Of a stretch of 64,000 bases of DNA, positions 25,876-34,329 are shown in pieces. The stretch covers positions 3,534,001-3,598,000 of the forward strand of contig NZ_CP033219.1 in NCBI RefSeq assembly GCF_004006175.1, given 5' to 3'. The notes beneath the pieces are model-generated. The model made no database searches, had not been told where the DNA came from, and saw nothing but the letters and a program-made list of their open reading frames with translations. Every line of letters begins with the position of its first letter. The stretch's first letter is position 1. Source of the DNA: Parasedimentitalea marina. GTDB lineage: Bacteria; Pseudomonadota; Alphaproteobacteria; Rhodobacterales; Rhodobacteraceae. Made by a program: the position numbers and the translations under genes.

Positions 25876-26499
25876 CTATGCCGCCATCGACTTCTCGAGC
25901 ACCAAAAAGGTCATCATGCCCATTGGCGGCAGCGTTTTGCGCTCCACCACTGACAGGGTTGGCTCGCCCAGCACGGTGCCAACCTCAAAATCCGAGTGCC
26001 ATCCCAACAGGTTTGAAAACGGCGCTGACAGCCGTTCGACAGCCGCCAGAAAGCCTTTGTCGCGGGCAAAGTGGTTGGTGATCACGATATGACCACCGGG
26101 CTTGCAGACCCGTGCCATTTCCGACACCACCCGCTCGGGCTCGGGCACGACCGAGACAATGTGCATGGCAGCCACGGTATCAAAATGGTTGTCCGGAAAG
26201 TCGAGATCCCGCGCATCCATTTGCTGCAGGCTTTTAACATGGTTCAACTCTTTTTCCCGCACTTTGTTGCGGGCCTTGTCCAGCATGTGATCACTGAAAT
26301 CGATGCCGGTGACGTTCATTTCAGGATCATAAAACGGCAGCGCCATTCCGGTTCCCACGCCAACCTCAAGCACTTTGCCTGCCCGTTGGTTCACATAGGC
26401 CACCGAGTGGCGGCGGCCAACATTGGTGATCGCTCCGAACGTTTTGTCATAGACCGGTGCCCACCGAGCATAGGACGTTTTGACTGCATTGATGTCCAT
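25876..26499 (-). CDS. pmtA: Phosphatidylethanolamine N-methyltransferase
   Basis: A 207-residue class I SAM methyltransferase closely resembling the Rhodobacter-type PmtA that methylates PE toward phosphatidylcholine. Motif I is VLEVGVGTGMALPFYD, followed by GIDFSDHMLDKARNKV, DFPDNHFDTVAAMHIVSVV and PGGHIVITNHF. It lies directly after pssA (10 bp gap) in a psd-pssA-pmtA block, which supports the phospholipid assignment over a generic ubiquinone-type methyltransferase. An AAAGG ribosome-binding site lies before the ATG. Confidence 0.9.
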   Translation of the reverse strand: MDINAVKTSYARWAPVYDKTFGAITNVGRRHSVAYVNQRAGKVLEVGVGTGMALPFYDPEMNVTGIDFSDHMLDKARNKVREKELNHVKSLQQMDARDLDFPDNHFDTVAAMHIVSVVPEPERVVSEMARVCKPGGHIVITNHFARDKGFLAAVERLSAPFSNLLGWHSDFEVGTVLGEPTLSVVERKTLPPMGMMTFLVLEKSMAA

Positions 26500-26509
26500 G
26501 GGTCTGCCT

Positions 26510-27256
26510 TTACGTTACCTTAATTTTACGAGAGGCGCGAAGCGCCCAAAGAATACTGAAAATATAAATGATATTCAAAAATACCAGTGTCGCCCAAAGA
26601 TAGGTCAGCAAAGCGGCCACCAACAAAACAGCCCCCAGAACAACAAATTTGGCCTTGTCCCGCATGATCGCCAGGTTCTTGAATGAATAGGTCGGAATGT
26701 GGCTGATCATCAGTAGCCCAACAGCCACCGTATACAGCGCCACCAGCAGCGGTGGCAGTGGCGGCATGTCCGGGAACAGAAACGAGACGAACATCGGCAA
26801 CATGACCAGAAACGCACCAGCGGGGGATGGCACTCCGACAAAGTAACCGGTGTCAGCCGTCTCATCGCCTGCCTTGGTGGACACATTGAAACGCGCCAGA
26901 CGCAGCACACAGCAGATCGCATAGACCAGCACCGCAATCCAACCGGCGCGGCTCATGTCCTGCAGACCCCAGACATAAAGGATCAATGCAGGTGCGACGC
27001 CAAAATTCAGAAAATCAGCCAGCGAGTCCAGCTCAGCACCAATCAGCGACTGCGCTTTGAGCAACCGGGCCAGCCGACCGTCAAAGCCGTCCAGCACACA
27101 GGCCAACAGGATCAGATAGACCGCCCGCTCAAAATCGCCCTGAAATCCAAACCGGATCGCCGTCAGACCGGCGCAGATGGCGGCAAAGGTCAACAGGTTT
27201 GGCAGCAAGTGCACAATCGGCAAATCGGGCCGTGGGCTGCGGGAGCGCTCGGTCAT
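26510..27256 (-). CDS. pssA: CDP-diacylglycerol-serine O-phosphatidyltransferase
   Basis: Integral-membrane enzyme making phosphatidylserine from CDP-diacylglycerol and serine. The 248-residue protein has the CDP-alcohol phosphotransferase signature in DGRLARLLKAQ and GAELDSLADF (pattern D-G-x2-A-R-x8-G-x3-D-x3-D) and about six to eight hydrophobic segments. The gene lies between psd (3 bp gap) and pmtA. Together they give PS, PE and methylated PE. Confidence 0.95.
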   Translation of the reverse strand: MTERSRSPRPDLPIVHLLPNLLTFAAICAGLTAIRFGFQGDFERAVYLILLACVLDGFDGRLARLLKAQSLIGAELDSLADFLNFGVAPALILYVWGLQDMSRAGWIAVLVYAICCVLRLARFNVSTKAGDETADTGYFVGVPSPAGAFLVMLPMFVSFLFPDMPPLPPLLVALYTVAVGLLMISHIPTYSFKNLAIMRDKAKFVVLGAVLLVAALLTYLWATLVFLNIIYIFSILWALRASRKIKVT

Positions 27257-27259
27257 GGC

Positions 27260-27952
27260 TTATCCAACCCGCGCAATTCGGGCGCTTTCCTGCGACGCAA
27301 AATCTGCAATCACGCTTTCGCCTGCCACCATGGTCTGACCCAGGCTGACCATGGGCTCCACCCCCTCGGGCAGGTAGACATCCAAACGAGAACCAAAACG
27401 GATCAGGCCAAAACGCTCGCCGGTCTGCATCCGTTGTCCCTTGCTGACGAAACACACAATCCGACGCGCCACCAGACCCGCGATCTGCACCACGGCGATC
27501 TGCCGGCCATCGGCCATCTCGATGCACAGGCTGTTGCGCTCGTTGTCAACGCTGGCCTTATCCAGCGACGCATTCAGGAATTTTCCGGGGCGATAGCCAA
27601 TTGCCGCGACTTTTCCAGCGATCGGCGTGCGGTTCACGTGGCAGTTAAACACGCTCATGAATACAGAGACGCGGGTCAGAGCCTTGTCTTCCATCCCCAG
27701 TTCAGCGGGCGGCACGGCCTTTTCGATCAGCGACACAACGCCATCAGCCGGGCTGACCAGCAGCCCTTCGCGGGCCGGAGTAGCGCGTTTGGGATCGCGA
27801 AAGAAATAATAGCACCACACGGTCAGGCCAACGCCGATCCAACCGAGAAATTCCGCGATAAGAAACAACACAAAGGTAATAGCTGCAAAAATGGCGACGA
27901 ATTTACGCCCCTCAGGATGCATCGGTTTAATAAAAGTATCGCGCATCCGCAT
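27260..27952 (-). CDS. psd: Phosphatidylserine decarboxylase
   Basis: Converts phosphatidylserine to phosphatidylethanolamine. This is the short (230-residue) form with an N-terminal membrane segment ([20 protein letters not shown]) and a C-terminal [13 protein letters not shown]; the Gly-Ser pair there is the self-cleavage site that makes the pyruvoyl group. The HVNRTP block is typical of the family. The ATG at 27952 (second option 27946) is chosen because the frame upstream, to 28099, is unlike the family. It is the first gene of the psd-pssA-pmtA operon. Confidence 0.93.
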   Translation of the reverse strand: MRMRDTFIKPMHPEGRKFVAIFAAITFVLFLIAEFLGWIGVGLTVWCYYFFRDPKRATPAREGLLVSPADGVVSLIEKAVPPAELGMEDKALTRVSVFMSVFNCHVNRTPIAGKVAAIGYRPGKFLNASLDKASVDNERNSLCIEMADGRQIAVVQIAGLVARRIVCFVSKGQRMQTGERFGLIRFGSRLDVYLPEGVEPMVSLGQTMVAGESVIADFASQESARIARVG

Positions 27953-28333
27953 GGAGCATGTCGCCTTTTGGTAAAGGATAGTCGCTTTTTGCCCGATCCC
28001 GGTGGGAGGTACAATACGAATATCCGAATTATGTACGGCCAATGACCATACGCTATGTTTTGCTTTGTTCCGTTTACGCGGAGCCGTGACAAACAGCAAA
28101 GATATTTAAACAAAAGCGTACCAAGGAACAGGATTTGCGCCGCGCAAAGCGCGTCGCCACGGGCCAGGCAGGCCGCGCCTTCGGCGCGGCCTGCCTGGCC
28201 CAACGGGAACCTTCGGATTTCAAATCCGAAAGGTGACGGACGGGAGACCCGGTTTTTTGCTGGTTCAAGGCCATTCTGCTGAGCTCAACGCCTACCAGAT
28301 GAATTCCAACACTGTTTCAACCCGCATGACCTG
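27953..28333. other. Intergenic region upstream of psd with clustered hairpins
   Basis: No gene is seen. The region should contain the psd promoter; the only clear structure is the hairpin series at 28141-28258. Confidence 0.5.
28141..28258 (+). other. Series of hairpins ending in a T-run (possible structured RNA)
   Basis: Four inverted repeats follow in order: CGCGC-AAA-GCGCG (28141-28153); a perfect 19-bp stem with a TTC loop (28161-28179 with 28183-28201); TTCGGATTT-C-AAATCCGAA (28212-28230); and CGGG-AGA-CCCG (28241-28251) followed by six T residues. Read on the plus strand this looks like a structured RNA with a terminator-like end. It might instead be a mosaic of palindromic repeats, or a 3' structure of the kelch-like gene on the other strand. 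Confidence 0.4.
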
Positions 28334-29425
28334 TCACAACAAAATACATTTGTAAGGCAGGCCTTCCAGTCTGCTGTAGGTCTCCAGACCGTGACGCTTA
28401 AGCACTTCAATTGTGTCGCCTGACAATTCACCTTCAACCGTAACGGCTATCTCATGCATATCCTCGACGTACCGAACAATCACACCATCTATTAAAATTC
28501 TATGTACCTTAAACTCGTCACCATCACGATCTATCGCAACAGGGCTATGCGGAATGGGTGGCTGAAAGCGTGAATAAAACAATTCAGCATCAACGACATG
28601 CCCCCTTTGAGCAAACTCTGCTTTGTACCTTTCAGCGAATTTATCCAGGCGGGAAGACCGGCTGGCACGTGCGACAGTTTGGATCCCAAACAGTTCATTG
28701 TAGCTTTCGTCTTCGCGCACCAGGACCCACCTTGTAGCAACTTCAGATCCAGCCGTTGCCCAAGTGAGTGTTTCAAGATCAAACTCCCAAGTCGTCAGGT
28801 TTTCAACTGTCCTTTGAGCCTGATGATGGGTCACTTGACCGCCAGTGCAAACGATCTTGGTGCCGCTTTCATTCAATTCCGCCTTATGATCGTAAAGCCA
28901 TGACGGGGCTTGCCCATTCACCTCAACGCGATGGATCGAGAAGCCTTCTAATTCCAGCTGGTAGATCTGCGTCTCGTGATCGCTTCTGCTTTCAGGATAG
29001 CGCAGGCCACCTATGATATAGACCTTATCGCCAACCAGAGTCGCACTATGAAAATCTGTGGGCGGGAAGACATCTTTGGGGTAACCGAAAATTTCGACAG
29101 ATGCGTCGGGTCGCACGGCAACAACATCATTGTAGATGTAGAAATCAGGATCGTAGTGATCCTCATGTTCACCGCCGATGTAGATTTTGGTTCCATCGGC
29201 GAGAACAGTCTCACTTTGCCCATAACGGGCAAAACACCATCCGGGATAAACCCGTTCACCTGCTCCGGCGGCCTCATGGGCCGTATAGGCGCCTACACGC
29301 GTTTCAACGAGCCAGGACCAGACATCGTTGGTTTGTCTCTCAGGGTTTGCATTTCCTCGTTTGGGAACGCACCAATCCTTATATTGCGCACGCACCGAAG
29401 ACTTAGCTTGAAGTTTCTTTCTCAT
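28334..29425 (-). CDS. Kelch-repeat-like protein of unknown function
   Basis: A 363-residue protein without signal peptide or membrane segment, probably cytoplasmic. At least three kelch-like strands with the double-glycine turn are visible: GTKIYIGGEHEDH, GDKVYIIGGLRYPES and GTKIVCTGGQVTHHQ, suggesting a partial beta-propeller in residues about 70-230. The C-terminal third has no recognised domain. Codon use is more AT-rich than the flanking metabolic genes and the gene stands alone between hairpin regions, which fits an acquired accessory gene. No partner or enzymatic role can be inferred. Confidence 0.7.
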   Translation of the reverse strand: MRKKLQAKSSVRAQYKDWCVPKRGNANPERQTNDVWSWLVETRVGAYTAHEAAGAGERVYPGWCFARYGQSETVLADGTKIYIGGEHEDHYDPDFYIYNDVVAVRPDASVEIFGYPKDVFPPTDFHSATLVGDKVYIIGGLRYPESRSDHETQIYQLELEGFSIHRVEVNGQAPSWLYDHKAELNESGTKIVCTGGQVTHHQAQRTVENLTTWEFDLETLTWATAGSEVATRWVLVREDESYNELFGIQTVARASRSSRLDKFAERYKAEFAQRGHVVDAELFYSRFQPPIPHSPVAIDRDGDEFKVHRILIDGVIVRYVEDMHEIAVTVEGELSGDTIEVLKRHGLETYSRLEGLPYKCILL

Positions 29426-29557
29426 AAAATTTCCGCCGGCTCTCCCGGCAGCATATTGGAATACTCAATTCGCCTAAATTAGAGAAAACCTTGAGAGAAA
29501 TCAATCCTGAGGTGCAAAATTGAATTTTGCCTACAACAATCTGAGACTTCGAAAATG

Positions 29558-29590
29558 AAAAAGCCCCGGCACTTTGGTCGGGGCTTTTTT
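29558..29590 (-). terminator. Terminator of the dimethylglycine dehydrogenase-like gene
   Basis: A stem AAAAAGCCCCG paired with CGGGGCTTTTT gives a strong hairpin with flanking T-run on the minus strand, 16 bases after the stop codon. Confidence 0.85.
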
Positions 29591-29605
29591 ATTCTACGGT
29601 CTGGA

Positions 29606-32104
29606 TCAGCCGGTCACCCGAATGGTCTCGTTCTTCGGATCATACGGACTGTCGCACGTTACTTCGGCGTCCCACAACTGATCCAGGATCTTGACCTTCA
29701 GCTTGGTGCCTGGCACCGCCAGCTCTGGTTTGACGTAACCCATGCCGATGCTCTTCTCGAAAGCTACCGAATAGCCACCCGAGGTCAGACGACCGACGCG
29801 CTCACCTTCTGGCGTATACAGCACTTCGCGGCCCCAGGGGTCGGCATCTGCCGGACCATCGATCAACAGGGTACAGCATTTGACCCGCACGCCGGTTTCC
29901 ACCATGGCGTCCTTGCCGTGGAAATCTTTCGACAGATCGATGAAGCGCGGCAGATCCGCCTCGGCTGGAGTCGCATCGCGGCCCAGCTCGGTGCCGAAGG
30001 CACGATATGACTTCTCGAGACGCAGCCAGTTCTGCGCCCGTCCGCCGACCAGTTTCATGCCGTGCTTTTCACCGGCTTTTTCCAGCAGATCAAACAGGTA
30101 GTTCTGCATCTCGATCGGGTGGTGCAGCTCCCAGCCCAGCTCACCGGTATAGGCCACACGGATCGCATTGACCGGGCACATGCCCAGCTCGATCTGACGG
30201 GCCGAGAGCCATGGGAACCGTTTGTTGGACAGGGCTGTGTCCGGATCACCATCAATGATGATCTCTTTCAGCACATCGCGCGACTTGGGGCCGGCGATGG
30301 CAAAGACGCCCCACTGGGTGGTGACATCCTGGATCTCGATATAGCCGAACTCGTCCATCTTGTCTTCGGCAGCTTTGCGCAGGAAGTCAGCATCATATTC
30401 AGTCCAGGCACCGGCCGAGACGAGGTAATAGTTGTTCTCGCCGTTGCGCACGATGGTGTATTCCGTGCGGGTGGTGCCAGCCGAGGTCAGCGCATAGGTC
30501 AGGTTGATGCGGCCAACTTTCGGCAGCTTGTTGCAGGTGAACCAGTCCAGAAACTGAGTGGCACCGGGGCCCTTGACGACATGCTTGGTAAAGGCTGTAG
30601 CGTCGACAAGGCCGACACCTTCGCGGATCGCCTTGGCTTCGTCGACGGCATATTGCCACCAGCCGCCACGGCGGAAGCTGCGGGATTTTTCATCGTCAAA
30701 ACCAACAGGCGCGTAGTAGTTCGGACGCTCCCAGCCGTTGACCCAGCCAAATTGCGCGCCGCGCTCTTTCTGGCGGTCATAAGCAGGCGAGGTGCGCAGG
30801 CCCCGAGCTGCAGGGCGCTCCTCGTCCGGGTGGTGCAGGATGTAGACGTGCTCGTAGCATTCTTCGTTCTTGCGGGCGGCAAACTCGGTGGTCATCCAGT
30901 TGGAAGAGTACCGCTTGGGGTCCAGGCTCGCCATGTCGATTTCAGCTTCGCCGTCAACCATCATCTGCGCCAGATAATAGCCGGTGCCGCCAGCGGCGGT
31001 GATGCCAAACGAGAAGCCCTCGGCCAGCCACATGTTGCGCAGGCCTGGTGCCGGACCAACCAGCGGGTTGCCATCGGGGGTGTAGCAGATCGGCCCGTTG
31101 AAATCGTCCTTCAGGCCGGATTCAGCACAGGAGGGCACACGTTCTGTCATTGCCATGTACTGCTCGGCGATCCGGTCCAGATCGAGCGGGAACAGGTCAG
31201 CGCGGAAGCTGTCGGGCACGCCGTGCTCAAAACGCGCCGGGGCGCCATGCTCGTAGATACCCAGGATCCAGCCGCCACGCTCTTCACGCGCATAGGATTC
31301 ATTGTCCGCGTCGCGCACAACCGGGTGTTCGGGGTTGCCCGCTTCGCGCCATTTGACCAGCTCAGGGTCCTGATCCATGACGATGAAAGTGTGCTCGACC
31401 GGGATGGCAGGCATCTTAATGCCCAGCATCTTGGCGGTGCGCTGCGCGTGGTTGCCGCTGGCGGTCACAACGTGCTCAGCGGTGATGACGATCTGTTCGT
31501 CAGAGGGCACAAGATTGCCACCCTTTTCCACCATCTTGGTGCAGGTGACTTCCCAGTGGGTGCCGGTCCAGTGGAACTCATCTGCCTGCATTCTGCGCAC
31601 AATGTCGACACCGCGCTGACGCGCACCCTTGGCCATCGCCATGGTCACATCAGCCGGGTTAATATAGCCATCCTCGGTGTGGTAAATCGCACCTTTCAGA
31701 TCGTCAGTGCGGATCAGCGGCCAGCGCGTCTTGATCTCATCCGGGGTCAACCACTCATAGGGGACATCGCAGGTCTCGGCGGTCGAGGCATAGAGCTTGT
31801 ACTCGTCCATGCGTTCCTCGGTCTGTGCCATGCGCAGGTTGCCAACCACGGCAAAACCGGCGTTCAGGCCGGTTTCTTCCTCAAGCTGCTTGTAAAAGTC
31901 GACCGAATACTTGTGAATATGGGTGGTCGCATAGGACATGTTGAACAGCGGCAGCAGGCCAGCAGCATGCCAGGTCGAGCCTGATGTCAGCTCGTCCCGC
32001 TCAATCAGCATGACGTCGTCCCAGCCTGCTTTGGCCAGGTGATAGGCAATCGAGGTACCAACGGCACCGCCGCCGACAACCAGGGCTTTGACTTGAGTTT
32101 TCAT
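29606..32104 (-). CDS. Dimethylglycine/sarcosine dehydrogenase-like FAD and GcvT fusion enzyme
   Basis: An 832-residue fusion. An N-terminal FAD oxidoreductase (VVGGGAVGTSIAYHLAKAG, residues 9-27; STWHAAG with His46, the residue that binds FAD covalently in dimethylglycine dehydrogenases) is followed by an FAO_M linker (about 380-440) and a tetrahydrofolate-binding aminomethyltransferase (GcvT) region to the C-terminus. Such enzymes demethylate dimethylglycine, sarcosine or related N-methyl compounds and pass the methyl group to folate. The exact substrate is not certain. GGAGAG lies 7 bases before the ATG at 32104; the six extra codons of a TTG start at 32122 overlap it. Confidence 0.88.
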   Translation of the reverse strand: MKTQVKALVVGGGAVGTSIAYHLAKAGWDDVMLIERDELTSGSTWHAAGLLPLFNMSYATTHIHKYSVDFYKQLEEETGLNAGFAVVGNLRMAQTEERMDEYKLYASTAETCDVPYEWLTPDEIKTRWPLIRTDDLKGAIYHTEDGYINPADVTMAMAKGARQRGVDIVRRMQADEFHWTGTHWEVTCTKMVEKGGNLVPSDEQIVITAEHVVTASGNHAQRTAKMLGIKMPAIPVEHTFIVMDQDPELVKWREAGNPEHPVVRDADNESYAREERGGWILGIYEHGAPARFEHGVPDSFRADLFPLDLDRIAEQYMAMTERVPSCAESGLKDDFNGPICYTPDGNPLVGPAPGLRNMWLAEGFSFGITAAGGTGYYLAQMMVDGEAEIDMASLDPKRYSSNWMTTEFAARKNEECYEHVYILHHPDEERPAARGLRTSPAYDRQKERGAQFGWVNGWERPNYYAPVGFDDEKSRSFRRGGWWQYAVDEAKAIREGVGLVDATAFTKHVVKGPGATQFLDWFTCNKLPKVGRINLTYALTSAGTTRTEYTIVRNGENNYYLVSAGAWTEYDADFLRKAAEDKMDEFGYIEIQDVTTQWGVFAIAGPKSRDVLKEIIIDGDPDTALSNKRFPWLSARQIELGMCPVNAIRVAYTGELGWELHHPIEMQNYLFDLLEKAGEKHGMKLVGGRAQNWLRLEKSYRAFGTELGRDATPAEADLPRFIDLSKDFHGKDAMVETGVRVKCCTLLIDGPADADPWGREVLYTPEGERVGRLTSGGYSVAFEKSIGMGYVKPELAVPGTKLKVKILDQLWDAEVTCDSPYDPKNETIRVTG

Positions 32105-32250
32105 GGGGCCGCTCTCCGACAAATATGACTCGCTTTGATATGGTTATGCCCATGCCAAAGGTCGCGGGCCAAATCCATCCGACGCATAAACCGGCAAAAC
32201 CGACCTCAGGTGTCATTCATCGGCGAAAATGAAAGTTGAAACGCCAGATT

Positions 32251-32273
32251 TGAGTATTTTTTAAAAGATGAAA
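32251..32273 (+). repeat. Dispersed palindromic repeat, family A copy 4 (3' part)
   Basis: TGAGTATTTTTTAAAAGATG followed by AAAG matches the core of the family A copies at 14313 and 17964; a GC hairpin is not preserved upstream. It lies in the gap before the dehydrogenase gene, which otherwise (32105-32358) shows nothing. Confidence 0.6.
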
Positions 32274-32358
32274 GAGCAGGCCGGTCGCGAGAGAGTGATT
32301 AAGCGACGGTGAATTGGCGGAGCCGTCACGGTTCGCCTGCGGCTTGCGGGTGGCCTGA

Positions 32359-32700
32359 TTAACAGTTCAGCGCGTTGTTGCGGCGGACACAAATGGATTT
32401 CGCGGGCTCAGGTGTGGCGCCCGTCGAAGGCTCTGCTGTGGTATCCGGTTCACCCCCAGTGAAACCCAGGCCAAACTGGGCCAACCTATCCCAGCCGTTC
32501 TGGCCATCTTCTTGCGTTGCATCCCGATCCAACACCGCAATCATCGGCTTGTTATAACGTGCCCGTACGATGGCAGCATAAGCCTTCATGCTTAATTCGC
32601 CGGGGCCAAGCCCGGCTTTTTGGCTCTGCATGTTGTAGTCCACCGCCACTACTGCCTGTGAACAAAGGGCGATGATTCCCAGTGATTTTCGAATACTCAT
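32359..32700 (-). CDS. Hypothetical small protein
   Basis: Not recognised as a named family. The 113-residue protein has a hydrophobic N-terminus (SIRKSLGIIALCSQAVVA), which may be a weak signal or anchor, a GLGPGELSMKAYAAIV segment, and a C-terminal part rich in Thr, Glu and Pro that ends in a Cys-containing CVRRNNALNC. An ATG with an upstream GGGGGCAGG fits. Alone on this strand between two hydrophobic-enzyme genes, it gives no role. Confidence 0.65.
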   Translation of the reverse strand: MSIRKSLGIIALCSQAVVAVDYNMQSQKAGLGPGELSMKAYAAIVRARYNKPMIAVLDRDATQEDGQNGWDRLAQFGLGFTGGEPDTTAEPSTGATPEPAKSICVRRNNALNC

Positions 32701-32823
32701 CTGCCTGCCCCCAAATTACACAATCATCCTACCGCATGTGGTACAGGATGATCCGGTGCAAAATTATGGCAGGTTGCCGCAGCGCCTAACGCCACTCAGT
32801 CGGGCGGCGCGTAATATATCCCG

Positions 32824-34227
32824 CTAATCGACCAGGATCTTGCCGGGGTTCAGGATGTTGTCGGGGTCCAGTGCCACCTTGATCGCTGCCATATAGCGCG
32901 TTGTTTCGCCCAGCTCTGCCTTGAGGTAGGGGCGCTTGCCCTGCCCGATGCCGTGTTCTCCGGTGCAGGTTCCATCCATCGAGATCGCCATCTGGTTTAA
33001 CCAGGCCACATAATCATCAGCGCGGGCGCGTTCCTCGGCGTTTTCCATATCGATCAGCAGCAGACAGTGAAAGTTGCCGTCGCCGACATGACCAACAATC
33101 GGCGCGATCAGCCCCATGGCAGCGGCCTTGTCCTGTGCCGCCACAACGCATTCAGCCAGCCGTGAGATTGGCACACAGACATCCGTCGAGATCCCCTTGG
33201 CGCCGGGGCGGATTTGCAACCCGGCCCAGTACATATCGTGCCGCGCCTGCCACAGCTTGCTGCGCTCTTCTGTGGTTGAGGTGGTGGCGATATCAAAGCC
33301 ATCGAATTCTTCGGCAATGGAACTGAAGGTCTCTGCCTGTTCGGCCACACCGGCCTCAGACCCGTGGAACTCGAGCAGCAGAAGCGGTGTTTCCGGCAGT
33401 GACAGTTTGGAATAGGCATTGGCCGCCTTGACGCTCATCTCGTCCAGCAGCTCAATCCGGGCAACCGGAATGCCATACTGGATCGTCATCATCACCGCGC
33501 GACAGGCGTCATCAATGGTCCGGAATGAACAGCGCGCCGAGCTGATCGCTTCGGGGATGCCCTGCAGTTTCAGCGTTATCTCGGTGATCAGACCCAGCGT
33601 GCCTTCGGATCCGACCATCAGCCGTGTCATGTCGTATCCCGCCGAGGATTTCTTGGCCCGTTGCGCCGTGCGGATCACGGTGCCATCCGCCATCACCACC
33701 TCCAGCGCCAGCACATTGTCCTTCATGGTGCCATAACGCACCGCGTTGGTACCCGAGGCCCGCGTCGCCGCCATTCCGCCCAGCGATGCATTTGCACCGG
33801 GATCGATGGGGAAAAATAATCCCTGATCCCGCAGGAAGGTGTTCAACTGCTCCCGGGTGACGCCGGGCTGCACCACAACATCCAGATCTTCGCCGTGGAC
33901 CGCCAGGATCTTGTTCATCTGGCTGGTATCGACAGAAATTCCGCCAGCGGGGGCATTCACATGGCCCTCCAGCGAGGTACCAGTGCCGAAGGGAATGATC
34001 GGCACCGCGTATTCGGCGCAGGCTTTGACGATCTGCGACACCTCGTTGGTGTCCACCGGAAAGACCACCGCGTCGGGCATCTGATTTTCAATCCAGGTGG
34101 TGGTATGACCATGCTGCTCGCGTATTGCTGTCCCGGTCTGTAAGCGGTCACCGAACAGCTGTTTCAACACGCCAATGGCCGCCTTGATCCCGGCCTCGTT
34201 ACGCGGAAGGGATGTTGCCTGCACCAT
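32824..34227 (-). CDS. FAD-linked oxidase, GlcD / D-lactate dehydrogenase type
   Basis: A 467-residue flavoprotein of the FAD-linked oxidase (VAO/PCMH) family. The FAD-binding region contains VIPFGTGTSLEGHVNAP and GGMAATRASGTNAVRYG, and the C-terminal domain has the metal/substrate motif IVGHVGDGNFHCLL and TGEHGIGQGK of D-2-hydroxyacid oxidases. It probably oxidises D-lactate, glycolate or a related 2-hydroxyacid and passes electrons to quinone or cytochrome; the substrate cannot be fixed. AGGAG lies upstream of the ATG at 34227; a start at 34251 is weaker. Confidence 0.85.
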   Translation of the reverse strand: MVQATSLPRNEAGIKAAIGVLKQLFGDRLQTGTAIREQHGHTTTWIENQMPDAVVFPVDTNEVSQIVKACAEYAVPIIPFGTGTSLEGHVNAPAGGISVDTSQMNKILAVHGEDLDVVVQPGVTREQLNTFLRDQGLFFPIDPGANASLGGMAATRASGTNAVRYGTMKDNVLALEVVMADGTVIRTAQRAKKSSAGYDMTRLMVGSEGTLGLITEITLKLQGIPEAISSARCSFRTIDDACRAVMMTIQYGIPVARIELLDEMSVKAANAYSKLSLPETPLLLLEFHGSEAGVAEQAETFSSIAEEFDGFDIATTSTTEERSKLWQARHDMYWAGLQIRPGAKGISTDVCVPISRLAECVVAAQDKAAAMGLIAPIVGHVGDGNFHCLLLIDMENAEERARADDYVAWLNQMAISMDGTCTGEHGIGQGKRPYLKAELGETTRYMAAIKVALDPDNILNPGKILVD

Positions 34228-34329
34228 GACTCTACTCCTATTCAGCGGCACAGGGATGCCGCACCTTTACCAGTCAAAGTTAAGGTGCGGCCGCAACAAA
34301 GCGCAATACCCACAATCTGGTAGCACCCG

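Noticed and set aside
28200..28290. Possible tRNA-Sec-like element around the TTCGGATTTCAAATCCGAA arm
   Set aside because: Only an anticodon-arm-like palindrome is present; acceptor stem, D-arm and T-arm do not pair in a tRNA layout.
30062..31984. 640-codon open frame antisense to the dimethylglycine dehydrogenase-like gene
   Set aside because: It lies wholly within a well-supported enzyme on the other strand and has no recognisable domain; long antisense frames arise from high-GC codon bias.
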